Under the pieces are notes generated by a model, which had not been told where the DNA came from, did not search any database, and saw only the letters and a program-made list of their open reading frames with translations. DNA of 64,000 bases from Paenalcaligenes faecalis (GTDB taxonomy: Bacteria > Pseudomonadota > Gammaproteobacteria > Burkholderiales > Burkholderiaceae_B): positions 1,598,001 through 1,662,000 of the forward strand of contig NZ_CP106841.1 of the NCBI RefSeq assembly GCF_027557445.1, read 5' to 3'. A program made the translations under genes and the position numbers. Shown in pieces: positions 1 through 6,752 of this stretch; the stretch's first letter is position 1; each line of letters begins with the position of its first letter.

Positions 1-110
1 AACAGGTCGTCTTTCACAGAGCAACCATTAGGGTAATGAGTGTAGGGGGCTGAGTTGATAGTAGCCTGCCCAACTGGGGCGCTAGCATGTTCAGAACGAA
101 TTGGATCCAT
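1..110 (-). CDS. partial hypothetical protein (N-terminal 36 residues)
   Basis: An open frame runs off the left edge on the minus strand. It begins at an ATG (108-110) preceded by an AAGGAG ribosome site at 118-123, and reads MDPIRSEHASAPVGQATIN and onward without a stop. I do not recognise the family from 36 residues. No signal peptide or membrane segment is visible in the part present. It lies 49 bp downstream of the PRC-barrel gene on the same strand, so the two may be cotranscribed. The good ribosome site is the main support for it being real. Confidence 0.55.
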   Translation of the reverse strand, partial: MDPIRSEHASAPVGQATINSAPYTHYPNGCSVKDDL

Positions 111-159
111 AATAAAACTCCTTACAAGAATAGAGATTGGTGCAATTACTTGAATTAGC

Positions 160-546
160 TCACTTCCATTGGGGTAACTCTTTCAAGCGATCTTTCGTGT
201 AGCCTTGCAAAGTAAAGCGATCCTTGCCCGGTTGTAACTCACTAAATGGTAAGGACACATCATGCTCCCCCATTCCTAAAAAACCACCTACGCCCAATAC
301 ATAATGGGTAGCAGTACCCTTTGCATCCAAAATCACATCACGGATGTCACCAATTTTTTCATCCTGCTCGTTATAAACGCTTTTTCCTATCAGATTATTT
401 TTGACTCCCCACCCTCTTACCATTTCTGACTGAACCGCGGAAGTTCCTGCTGCAGACGGAGCAGAAGGTGGTGTGGACTGAGCAAACGCACTAGAACCAA
501 ATGCACAAGCTAATGAGCATACAGTGATAGCTGTTAATTTATTCAT
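160..546 (-). CDS. secreted PRC-barrel domain protein
   Basis: A 128-residue protein with a clear Sec signal peptide: positive N-terminus MNK, hydrophobic stretch, and probable cleavage after AFA at residue 22. A low-complexity Ser/Pro/Ala linker follows, then a PRC-barrel-like domain at about residues 48-115, with the typical pattern LIGKSVYNEQDEKIGDIRDV followed by VLGVGGFLGMGEHDVSLPF. Periplasmic or exported PRC-barrel proteins of this kind are common in proteobacteria and often linked to stress response, but their biochemical role is unknown. The frame opens further upstream at 570, but the ATG at 544-546 has an AAGGAG site (553-558) at ideal distance, so I start there. The following partial gene may share its transcript. 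Confidence 0.85.
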   Translation of the reverse strand: MNKLTAITVCSLACAFGSSAFAQSTPPSAPSAAGTSAVQSEMVRGWGVKNNLIGKSVYNEQDEKIGDIRDVILDAKGTATHYVLGVGGFLGMGEHDVSLPFSELQPGKDRFTLQGYTKDRLKELPQWK

Positions 547-573
547 TGAGCTCTCCTTTTCATTAATCAAAGC

Positions 574-1118
574 AATAACTTAGGGCAGAGCCGTTACGCT
601 CTACCTACGTTATTGTTAAGTTCAAGGTAGCACGTCTTATTTCACATCTAAACCCCAAAACAACTCTACTTTGTAGCAAAACCTGACAAGCCCCCCTTTG
701 AAAGGAGCCACACAGACAACCACATAACCCATTGATTTAAAATGATTTTATTTTCCAGAAAGAGCCGTATCATCCTAACGTATTTGTTACAATAGAGCGC
801 AGCCTTTCCTATACCTAAAACGTTTTTTCAAGGGTGACATCATAAAAACTCACTGCTCAATGCCACAGTGTTAATGACGTACGCACCTCATTATCACGTC
901 TAGCATCTGTAACACCAAACCATGAGTTATAAGTTAAAAAATTAGTTCCCACATAGTGCGTCACTATAGAACAAGCGTTGAAACCATAAAAAAAGAGGCT
1001 GACAAGCTATTCAGCCTCTTTTTGTGTCCTATACCAAGTCACTTGCATTTACCCATCATAAGAACCTAAATGCAAACTTAACCCTCTCCACCGTTCTGCA
1101 ATACCTACGCAAAACCAG
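574..1118. other. 545-bp gene-free stretch
   Basis: No convincing gene is seen between the PRC-barrel gene and tnpB. The stretch is AT-rich host-like DNA. It holds a small palindrome at 953-967 (ATAGTG, CGT, CACTAT), a bidirectional terminator hairpin at 988-1024, and at about 1040-1118 the probable right end of the IS607-type element. Its left part should contain the promoter of the PRC-barrel gene, but I could not pick a clear one. Confidence 0.6.
988..1024. terminator. bidirectional Rho-independent terminator
   Basis: The stem AAAGAGGCTGA pairs with TCAGCCTCTTT around an 8-nt loop, with an A-run before and a T-run after it, so it can work in both directions. On the minus strand it lies about 95 bp past the tnpB stop and could end transcripts leaving the insertion element. 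Confidence 0.8.
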
Positions 1119-1300
1119 TCATTTCTGACTAAATCTGCTGCTTGCTTCCTGCTTCACCGAGGCCGGTTTCACCGCGCTCTTGCGAGTGCGGCCAGCGCCT
1201 TCCTCTCCACAGGCTGACACGGTGGAACTCACCGCCATGTTCTTCAGATTGGTTGCCGCGTTCAGGTCGCGGTCATGGACCACGCCACAGGCGGGGCACG
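1040..1300 (-). ncRNA. possible omega RNA of tnpB (approximate)
   Basis: In TnpB elements the guide RNA scaffold comes from the 3' end of tnpB plus the right end of the element. Here the tnpB stop codon sits inside a small hairpin (AGTCA / TGACT, 1117-1130). It is followed on the minus strand by a GC-richer stretch (GTAGGTATTGCAGAACGGTG, then GAGAGGG) and then a 9-bp inverted repeat TTGCATTTA / TAAATGCAA (1043-1075). The position and family knowledge are the basis; no omega RNA ends can be read directly. The guide would be the DNA just outside the right end. Confidence 0.35.
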
Positions 1301-2324
1301 TCCACTCGCGCACGACCAGCGGCAGAGCTTCGAGCCTGTGCCCGCAAGCCGAACACGTCTTGCTGCTCGGGTAGAACCGATCTGCCACAACGACCTGCCC
1401 GCCGCGCATCACCGTCTTGTATTCCAGTTGCCGACGGAACTCGAAGAAGCCCATATCGGCGATGGAGCGGGCCAGATGGCGGTTCCTCACCATGCCGCGC
1501 ACGTTCAGGTCCTCAATGCCAATGGTGTGGAATCGGCGCGTGAGGTCCGTCGTGAGCTTGTGCAGGGCGTCCGAACGGATCGCGGCAATGCGGGCATGCA
1601 GCCTCGCCAGCTTCGCCTTGGCCTTCTTGCGATTGGCTGATCCTTTTTGTTTGCGGCTCAGACTGCGCGAGAGCCGTTGCAACCGGGCCTGCAGCGCCTT
1701 GTGAGGCTTCGGACCGGGGATCGGCGGCTCTCCCGTTGAGAGCGTCGCCAGCGCCGCAACACCCAAATCCACGCCCACCACGCCTTGGTTTTTAGCTTGG
1801 GGTAGATGTGAATCGTCTTGGGTATCCACGGCAATGCTGACAAACCAGCGGTCGGCCACACGGGAGACCGTGGCCGACAGGATCTTGCCCGCGAAGCGCA
1901 ACGACTCGCGCATGCGCACCCATCCCAGATTGGGGATGCGTATGCGGCAGCCGTCGATGCTGAACTGGTCATTGGTGAGCGTGAAACGGTCGTGCACGCC
2001 CTTCTTGCGGGGCTGCGGATATTTGGCGCGGCCAGCGAAGAAGTTCTGAAATGCTTGCCCCAACTGAATGATCGCCATTTGTGGCGCGTTCTTGGTGACT
2101 TCAAGCATCCAGGGAAATTGCTCGCGCTTGATGGCATTCAACTGGCGGCGTAGCGCCGCCTGTGTGGGCTTGGTTTGGCGGTTGTCCAACTTCCATGCCT
2201 CATATTGGCATTTCCACTCAGCCAGCGCCCAATTGTAAGCAAAGCGGGCCGTGCCTGCTGCGCGGGCAAAGTAGGTCGCCTGTACGTTGTTCGGATCAAG
2301 CGCGATGCGATGCGCGATCAGCAT
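1119..2324 (-). CDS. tnpB: TnpB, RNA-guided nuclease of an IS607-type element
   Basis: A 401-residue OrfB/TnpB-family protein, the transposon-encoded relative of Cas12 nucleases. In known members it binds an omega RNA made from the element's right end and cuts DNA matching the guide. The RuvC-like residues are present: Asp186 in GVDLG, Glu271 in IGIEDLN, and Asp353 in HDRDLNAA. A four-cysteine zinc ribbon (CSACG at 324, CPACG at 343) lies between the second and third. The C-terminal tail VSACGEEGAG...VKQEASS is typical of the family. The length is normal and no frameshift is seen. The start codon overlaps the end of tnpA by 7 nt (ATGCTGA), implying translational coupling. Codon use and GC differ strongly from neighbouring genes, as expected for recent acquisition. 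Whether it is active is unknown. Confidence 0.93.
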   Translation of the reverse strand: MLIAHRIALDPNNVQATYFARAAGTARFAYNWALAEWKCQYEAWKLDNRQTKPTQAALRRQLNAIKREQFPWMLEVTKNAPQMAIIQLGQAFQNFFAGRAKYPQPRKKGVHDRFTLTNDQFSIDGCRIRIPNLGWVRMRESLRFAGKILSATVSRVADRWFVSIAVDTQDDSHLPQAKNQGVVGVDLGVAALATLSTGEPPIPGPKPHKALQARLQRLSRSLSRKQKGSANRKKAKAKLARLHARIAAIRSDALHKLTTDLTRRFHTIGIEDLNVRGMVRNRHLARSIADMGFFEFRRQLEYKTVMRGGQVVVADRFYPSSKTCSACGHRLEALPLVVREWTCPACGVVHDRDLNAATNLKNMAVSSTVSACGEEGAGRTRKSAVKPASVKQEASSRFSQK

Positions 2325-2944
2325 TGCGATGCCTCCACGGCGGCCTTTACGCCATCGAGCAGTTTCTGATTCTTACGCGAGCGCGAGCCATACAGTCGTG
2401 CGCTGAATACGGTAATAATCTCCAGCACGTCCTTCGCCAGATCTTCCTCGAACGTCGTGTCTTCGCCTTGGTTGAGGATCACCACCTCGACGCCCTTGGC
2501 TTCGCAAATGGCGAACACCAGTTCCGCACCGAAGCGCAGCAGCCGGTCTTTGTGCGTGATCACCAAGCGCCCGATTTGGCCGTCGATGATGGCCTCCAGC
2601 AGCTTTTTGAGGCCCTTCTTGTGGTAGTTCATGCCGGAGCCAAGATCAGCGATGACCTCGAATGTCCAGCCTTGGCGGGCGCAGTACAGTTCCAGCACCT
2701 GCTTTTGGCGCTCCAAATCATCCTTCTGGTCGTGGCTGGAGACGCGGGCATAAGCCACGGTGCGGCGCTGCGTGTCCGCCGCAGCGCGGAACAGTTCGGG
2801 CTTGAGCTTGGCGAGGTCGTAGCGGCGGTGGCCGCCCGCCGTGTACTCGGCGGCCAGTCTGCCCGACGCCTCCCAGCGGCGCAGGGTCGTGATGGACACG
2901 CCCAGCGCCTTGGCGGCTTCACCTATGCTAACTAATCTCTCCAT
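2318..2944 (-). CDS. tnpA: TnpA, IS607-family serine recombinase
   Basis: A 208-residue transposase with an N-terminal MerR-like helix-turn-helix (SIGEAAKALGVSITTLRRWE, about residues 6-25) and wing (GGHRRYD), followed by a serine-recombinase catalytic domain. The nucleophile lies in the motif AYARVSSHDQ (Ser69/Ser70), and the conserved THKDRLLRFG segment follows. This arrangement, with DNA binding in front of catalysis, is specific to the IS607 family. The frame is open to an ATG at 2965, but family members begin at MERLVSIGEAA, hence the start at 2944. No good ribosome site is seen at either. A palindrome covers the chosen start codon (see 2937-2953). It shares 7 nt with tnpB. Confidence 0.9.
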   Translation of the reverse strand: MERLVSIGEAAKALGVSITTLRRWEASGRLAAEYTAGGHRRYDLAKLKPELFRAAADTQRRTVAYARVSSHDQKDDLERQKQVLELYCARQGWTFEVIADLGSGMNYHKKGLKKLLEAIIDGQIGRLVITHKDRLLRFGAELVFAICEAKGVEVVILNQGEDTTFEEDLAKDVLEIITVFSARLYGSRSRKNQKLLDGVKAAVEASQC

Positions 2945-2953
2945 ATTGGAGAG
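2937..2953. promoter_or_regulatory. palindrome over the tnpA start codon
   Basis: A perfect 7-bp inverted repeat, CTCTCCA and TGGAGAG, with a 3-nt centre, overlaps the tnpA ATG. Because TnpA carries a MerR-type DNA-binding domain, this could be its own binding site, either for autoregulation or near the left end of the element. This is inference from position and symmetry. Confidence 0.4.
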
Positions 2954-3256
2954 TATTGCATACATTTAATAATGATTCAATCGAACAGTTCGAGCCCCAT
3001 CATCCTGAAGAGAAGACAAACGATGTAATGAAGCCTCTACACGGCCCTTCTGTGCATTCAACTGATTCACTACAGCAAGAGCATCATTCATATTCACAAC
3101 TTTAATCGGTATATGCTGTGCACTTTTTAGGCCGCAGGATGACACCACTACCGCCTTTTTTGAGTTAATAGAGGGCCTAGGTTATAGTGGAGGGATCGAT
3201 TTTGTGGGGCGTAGGTAACGATTCCCTCCTCTGCACAAATTTGCTATGCTCAATCA
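2954..3256. other. IS607 left-end junction, no clear gene
   Basis: About 300 bp between tnpA and the PsiE-like gene. A 60-codon minus-strand open frame (2966-3148) with host-like composition is present but has no ribosome site or recognisable homology; it could be a remnant of a gene interrupted by the element. A strong hairpin lies at 3189-3229: GGAGGGATCG pairs with CGAT-CCCTCC with one bulged T and a 20-nt loop. A possible -10 hexamer TATGCT (3244-3249) would serve the PsiE-like gene. The exact element boundary lies in this stretch. Confidence 0.4.
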
Positions 3257-3277
3257 TTGACCTCAGGAGCGATGATT

Positions 3278-3763
3278 GTGCAACAAAACCAAATAGATAA
3301 ACTACGGGCACGCTTACATAGCTATGCTGAATCCGTAGGCAACCTTTTAGTAGAGGCATTTCACTATTTAGCCCTGTTTGCGATAGGTGGCATGACCGTT
3401 TGGGCTGGTACTATGACGGCTTTAGATATCATCGCTAAAGGCACTGCTTCGGTCGATGACATTTTGCTGTTATTTATCTACCTAGAATTAGGGGCAATGG
3501 TTGGTATCTACTTTAAAACTAACCATATGCCTGTTCGGTTTTTAATCTATGTAGCTATCACCGCCCTCACGCGCCTCATGATTTCGGACATTTCTCATCA
3601 TAATGACCCCAATATGGGGGTAGTCTATATCTCTGGGGCGATACTATTATTAGCAATTGCTGTGTTAGTCGTTCGCTTTGCCTCCTCCCGCTACCCTTCC
3701 ACTGAAAGCAATAACCAAACTCAAAAAATCAATGATGAAAGTCATGAGGGCATCGAGCCCTAA
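3278..3763 (+). CDS. PsiE family membrane protein
   Basis: About 161 residues with four predicted membrane helices (roughly residues 28-50, 62-78, 84-104 and 113-134 of the mature frame). The central segment VDDILLLFIYLELGAMVGIYFKTNHMPVRFLIYVAITALTRLMI is the hallmark of the phosphate-starvation-inducible PsiE family, inner-membrane proteins of unknown function. The start is uncertain. An AGGAG site at 3265-3269 is only 2 nt before the ATG at 3272 but 8 nt before the GTG at 3278, so the GTG is preferred; a TTG at 3257 would extend the frame but lies upstream of the ribosome site. It lies downstream of the IS607 left end, so its upstream control region may have been altered by the insertion. 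No Pho box was recognised. Confidence 0.8.
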   Translation: MQQNQIDKLRARLHSYAESVGNLLVEAFHYLALFAIGGMTVWAGTMTALDIIAKGTASVDDILLLFIYLELGAMVGIYFKTNHMPVRFLIYVAITALTRLMISDISHHNDPNMGVVYISGAILLLAIAVLVVRFASSRYPSTESNNQTQKINDESHEGIEP

Positions 3764-3802
3764 ATGGCTGATTAACAGCGTACAAGATATGCCATTCATT
3801 TT

Positions 3803-3831
3803 TTGACAAATTTTTTCTCATCAGCTATAAC
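3803..3831 (+). promoter_or_regulatory. sigma-70 promoter of the PACE pump gene
   Basis: A consensus TTGACA (3803-3808), a 17-nt spacer and TATAAC (3826-3831) form a strong promoter. The predicted start near 3838 gives an untranslated leader of about 105 nt before the TTG start codon at 3943. Confidence 0.65.
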
Positions 3832-3837
3832 AAATGC

Positions 3838-3942
3838 GCAGGCGGAAACCGTGGCTCTGCTGGGATAAACCATCCTTTTTTCTTTTATGATTAACCGGGA
3901 CGGGCCGGCTCTTTTCTACTTCTGAGCTCTAGGGAGTTTCCG
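3838..3942 (+). promoter_or_regulatory. structured leader, candidate attenuator or riboswitch
   Basis: The 105-nt leader can fold into a first stem (GCAG...CTGC enclosing CGG-AAA-CCG, 3838-3860). A short hairpin GGAT-AAACC-ATCC directly followed by TTTTTTC comes next and looks like a weak terminator. A GC-rich hairpin CCGG-GACGGG-CCGG follows, itself trailed by CTCTTTT. Two terminator-like hairpins in a leader in front of an efflux pump suggest conditional read-through. I could not match it to a known riboswitch class. Confidence 0.35.
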
Positions 3943-4383
3943 TTGATAACACTCAGTCCACTTAAACGCCGTCTCGTCTATGTCACTGTTTTTGAAATTT
4001 TTGCCATTCTGTTCTCTACCCTCATACTCATGGGGCTAAGCGGCAGCGATGCACAAGACTCACTGCCTGTGGCCATTATTGTTTCTGTTACTGCCGTAAT
4101 CTGGAACTATGTCTACAACACCTTATTTGAATCCTGGGAACGACGCCATCAGATCATGGATCGCACTCTGCGGATACGTTGCTTTCATGCGATAGGATTT
4201 GAAGGTGGGCTATTGGTGTTTTGCTTACCTATTTATATGCTCTGGTATGGAGTCGGCCTCTGGACCGCTTTTGTGATGGAAGCCGCCCTCCTTCTTTTCT
4301 TTTTAGTCTATACCTTTGTATTCACCCTCATTTTTGATAAGATTTTTACCCTACATCATCAAAACCCCTATGCGGATGCTTAA
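3943..4383 (+). CDS. PACE family proton-coupled multidrug efflux transporter
   Basis: A 146-residue protein made of two bacterial-transmembrane-pair domains (about residues 8-72 and 78-143), four helices in all, the architecture of the AceI-type PACE exporters that extrude chlorhexidine and other biocides or short polyamines. The conserved membrane glutamate is present as Glu18 in VFEIFAI, and the WNYVYNTLFE motif closes the first domain, with FEGGLLVF opening helix 3. The start is an unusual TTG, supported by an AGGGAG site (3931-3936) 6 nt upstream. It has its own promoter and a structured leader, and is followed by a bidirectional terminator, so it is monocistronic. Substrate is not predictable. 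Confidence 0.87.
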   Translation: MITLSPLKRRLVYVTVFEIFAILFSTLILMGLSGSDAQDSLPVAIIVSVTAVIWNYVYNTLFESWERRHQIMDRTLRIRCFHAIGFEGGLLVFCLPIYMLWYGVGLWTAFVMEAALLLFFLVYTFVFTLIFDKIFTLHHQNPYADA

Positions 4384-4397
4384 GCGCTAACACAACT

Positions 4398-4438
4398 AAA
4401 AAGGCTGAATTCCGTGTATACAGAATCCAGCCTTTTTT
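4398..4438. terminator. bidirectional terminator
   Basis: AAAAAGGCTG-AATTC pairs with GAATC-CAGCCTTTTT around a 9-nt loop, with T-runs on both sides. It lies between the convergent PACE gene and the glutaredoxin-like gene. Confidence 0.85.
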
Positions 4439-4487
4439 AGATATTTTTCGATAAACTCAACAAGAGTCCTAATGACTCCTTAATTAC

Positions 4488-4859
4488 TTAGTCACCAAAA
4501 CGAGTTTCTAAGTATTGAATAATTGCTTTTGATTCATAGAGCCAGCGCTCTGAACCATCACTTTCCTTAATTCGTAAACAAGGCACCTGGCGCTTCCCCC
4601 CTTTTTGAGTAAGCTCTAGCTCTGCCGCTGGACTTTTATTTACGTCATGTAATGCCACTGGTACGTTCAAGGTATGAAGGACTCGACGCACCTTTATACA
4701 AAAGGGACACGCATGAAACTGATAAAGAGATAGAGAAGCTGCAGCGGCGTCTACCTGTGCCTGATCCTCTGGACTACGCTGTTTTTTAGCAGGACGTGTT
4801 AGGCAATCCACCCCTGCAATCAGTGAACCCAAACCATTTCTAAATGCTTTTAAAATCAT
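4488..4859 (-). CDS. glutaredoxin/GST N-terminal domain protein
   Basis: A 123-residue protein whose C-terminal 80 residues form a thioredoxin fold: SLYQFHACPFCIKVRRVL carries a CPFC redox motif (about residues 51-54), then the cis-proline loop RQVPCLRI and the glutathione-binding ESKAIIQYLE segment. The first 35 residues (MILKAFRNGLGSLIAGVDCLTRP) form a short hydrophobic region that may associate with the membrane. Proteins of this layout are annotated as glutathione S-transferase N-terminal domain or glutaredoxin-like and probably reduce mixed disulfides with glutathione. It ends facing the PACE gene terminator. Confidence 0.8.
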   Translation of the reverse strand: MILKAFRNGLGSLIAGVDCLTRPAKKQRSPEDQAQVDAAAASLSLYQFHACPFCIKVRRVLHTLNVPVALHDVNKSPAAELELTQKGGKRQVPCLRIKESDGSERWLYESKAIIQYLETRFGD

Positions 4860-4922
4860 AACCTGCTCGTTTAAGAGTTAAATGTAAACAATTCGTTGTT
4901 ATTTTACGTTGTCTACCTACCT

Positions 4923-4967
4923 TGTCGCAAATAGAGGGCACTGCGACACCTGCCATCTCGATATAAT
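4923..4967 (+). promoter_or_regulatory. promoter with inverted repeat upstream of the AI-2E family gene
   Basis: A consensus -10 TATAAT (4962-4967) has TGCGAC (4942-4947) as a poor -35 at 14 nt, so the spacing is short. An inverted repeat TGTCGC (4923-4928) / GCGACA (4943-4948) with a 14-nt gap overlaps the -35 position and could bind a dimeric regulator. Read by eye; neither is confirmed. Confidence 0.35.
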
Positions 4968-5003
4968 CATACTTCACGTTCGGCTTATGTATAAAGGGCG
5001 CTT

Positions 5004-6152
5004 ATGTCTACACGCACAAGGCTGTATTTCCGCAGCTTCATTCTATTGCTTAGCATCGTCTCGATCGCTTTCATATGGATATTACTCCCCTTTTATGGAG
5101 CTATTTTCTGGGGCGTTATTCTTGCTATTATCTTTGCTCCTGTACAACGTAAACTCTTACACAAAACCAAAGGTCGCAAAACACTGTCTGCGCTCTTAAA
5201 TCTGGCTTTTATCTTATTGATTGTTATTATTCCGGTGATACTACTTAGCGGAGCAATCATTCAGGAGATCATGTCTTTATATAAACGCATGGATAGTGGT
5301 GATATCAACGTAGCGGCCTATCTAGAGCAAATTATTGCCTCGTTACCTCCTAGCATCACAGAAAGTTTACATCGTTTTGGTATTGCTAATTTAGATGATA
5401 TAGGGGCTAAGTTCTCTGCATTTGCCATGAGTGCAGGCCAGTTTTTGACCAAACAAGCCGTCAGCATCGGCTCCAACACCTTTCAATTCATTGTTGGTTT
5501 AGGGGTGATGCTGTATTTACTCTTTTTCCTACTCAAGGACGGATCTGATTTAGCTCGCCATTGCAGCACCTTAGTTCCTTTAAGCGAGGATCAAAAGTCT
5601 CACCTATTTAGAAAATTCACCACTGTGGTGCGCGCTACGGTTAAAGGCAACATTGCTGTTGCTGCCACCCAAGGTGCCCTAGGTGGCATCATGTTTTGGA
5701 TTTTAGATGTGGATGGTGCTTTATTCTGGGGGGTATTGATGGGAGTGCTCTCTTTACTTCCCGCAGTGGGAGCCTCATTAATCTGGGCTCCTGTTGCTAT
5801 CTACTTTTTTAGTACGGGCGCTGTCACCCAAGGTATTATCCTAACCGCTTTTGGTCTTTTGGTTATCGGTCTAGCTGATAATGTATTGCGCCCCCTACTC
5901 GTGGGTAAAGACACAAAGATACCTGACTATGTCATTCTGATATCTACTCTAGGTGGCTTGTCTTTATTTGGTCTAAACGGTTTTGTTATCGGCCCTCTTA
6001 TTGCGGCTATGTTTATGGCCTGTTGGGATTTATTCCCCTCTGCTATTCAACGCCAAGATGACCTACAAGACGCAAACCTACTTGAGGTGCATGCTGGCCC
6101 TATAGATACAATAGAGCCTCCATCGAACAACACCGAAACCCTAAAAACCTAA
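5004..6152 (+). CDS. AI-2E family transporter (PerM/TqsA-like)
   Basis: A 382-residue polytopic membrane protein with about eight helices: two at the N-terminus (residues 9-45), one near 65-90, a soluble middle part (about 90-145), then a dense hydrophobic C-terminal half. The conserved stretch ALFWGVLMGVLSLLPAVGASLIWAPVAIYFF followed by LADNVLRPLLVGKDTKIPDYVILISTLGGLSLFGLNGFVIGPLIAA is diagnostic of the AI-2 exporter/PerM superfamily. Members include the autoinducer-2 exporter TqsA and ion exporters, so the substrate is open. The ATG at 5004 is preceded by AAAGGGC. It ends in a shared terminator with the convergent MAPEG gene. Confidence 0.88.
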   Translation: MSTRTRLYFRSFILLLSIVSIAFIWILLPFYGAIFWGVILAIIFAPVQRKLLHKTKGRKTLSALLNLAFILLIVIIPVILLSGAIIQEIMSLYKRMDSGDINVAAYLEQIIASLPPSITESLHRFGIANLDDIGAKFSAFAMSAGQFLTKQAVSIGSNTFQFIVGLGVMLYLLFFLLKDGSDLARHCSTLVPLSEDQKSHLFRKFTTVVRATVKGNIAVAATQGALGGIMFWILDVDGALFWGVLMGVLSLLPAVGASLIWAPVAIYFFSTGAVTQGIILTAFGLLVIGLADNVLRPLLVGKDTKIPDYVILISTLGGLSLFGLNGFVIGPLIAAMFMACWDLFPSAIQRQDDLQDANLLEVHAGPIDTIEPPSNNTETLKT

Positions 6153-6168
6153 TCGTATTATTTGTGTA

Positions 6169-6207
6169 GAAAAAGGACTTGATCACCTTGTGACAAGTCC
6201 TTTTTTA
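6169..6207. terminator. bidirectional terminator
   Basis: AAAAAGGACTTG pairs with CAAGTCCTTTTT, with T-runs on both strands, between convergent genes. Confidence 0.85.
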
Positions 6208-6225
6208 TAAAGCAATACATCACGA

Positions 6226-6603
6226 TTAGATGGCTTTGACAGAGAAAAGCAGTAACCCATTAATCGCAAAAGAAATTGCCCATAATAAACTACGCAACGA
6301 CGCCTTACCTTTAATATAAGCAACAATATAAGCCAGTCTAAACACTAACCATGCCACACCATACCAGTGAATTAATTCGGGCTCTACCCCACTAAAGTGA
6401 GCATATAAAAGGGCAGCATAAAATAAAGGCAATGCCTCAAACGTATTCGTTTGTGCAGCATTAGCTCGCCCACGCCAGCCAGATTGCTTTGCTAACCAGC
6501 CTCTAGGTTCATGATTCGTAAACCCATCTCCACCGAACTTAGCACTTACAGCAGCCACAAAAGGCAAAAGTGCAGCTAAAAATATAAGTAATGCTACCGA
6601 CAT
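6226..6603 (-). CDS. MAPEG family membrane protein
   Basis: A 125-residue, four-helix membrane protein. The loop after the first helix, with GWRGRANAAQTNTFEALPLFYAALL, matches the MAPEG signature (Arg-Ala-x-x-Ala-x-x-Asn-x-x-Glu), the glutathione-binding region of microsomal glutathione S-transferase-like proteins. Bacterial members are of uncertain function and often annotated only as MAPEG. It is a single gene with its own upstream gap. Length is normal for the family. Confidence 0.88.
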   Translation of the reverse strand: MSVALLIFLAALLPFVAAVSAKFGGDGFTNHEPRGWLAKQSGWRGRANAAQTNTFEALPLFYAALLYAHFSGVEPELIHWYGVAWLVFRLAYIVAYIKGKASLRSLLWAISFAINGLLLFSVKAI

Positions 6604-6752
6604 AACAACCCCTTTTACGTTGATTTATCTACGTTTTTAATGCGAATTAACAAAAAACCTTTGTCATTGAAACAGTTCGTTATATTTCTTTTTCAAAGGC
6701 TAAGTACAATAGCGCACCTTCTTCTTTTACTTCTTATTGGAAGTGCTTACAT

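Larger units (their letters stand above)
1040..2990 (-). mobile_element. IS607-type insertion sequence (tnpA + tnpB)
   Basis: Two overlapping minus-strand genes encode a MerR-HTH serine recombinase (tnpA) and a TnpB nuclease, the defining gene pair of the IS607 family. Elements of this family lack terminal inverted repeats and target duplications, so the ends given here are approximate. The coding part is visibly GC-rich (about 60%) while both flanks are about 40-45%, which points to transfer from a GC-richer host. Both genes are full length with key residues present, so the element may still be mobile. The right end probably lies 30-80 bp past the tnpB stop, and the left end lies upstream of tnpA, somewhere before position 3190. 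Confidence 0.85.

Noticed and set aside
1040-1118. CRISPR array or Cas12f locus
   Set aside because: There are no regularly spaced repeats, cas1 or cas2; tnpA next to tnpB shows an insertion sequence.
1142-2153. Several open frames on both strands inside tnpB
   Set aside because: High GC makes stop codons rare in other frames; tnpB has all family motifs.
2162-2935. 257-residue plus-strand open frame opposite tnpA
   Set aside because: It mirrors the GC-rich tnpA coding strand; no ribosome site or family features. tnpA is the real gene.
2966-3148. 60-codon open frame on the minus strand annotated as a gene
   Set aside because: No ribosome site and no recognised family; kept only as a possible remnant in the findings.
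3838-3942. Guanidine-II (mini-ykkC) riboswitch
   Set aside because: Only one ACGG-containing hairpin is present and its loop is not closed by the expected pairs; the class needs two ACGR loops.
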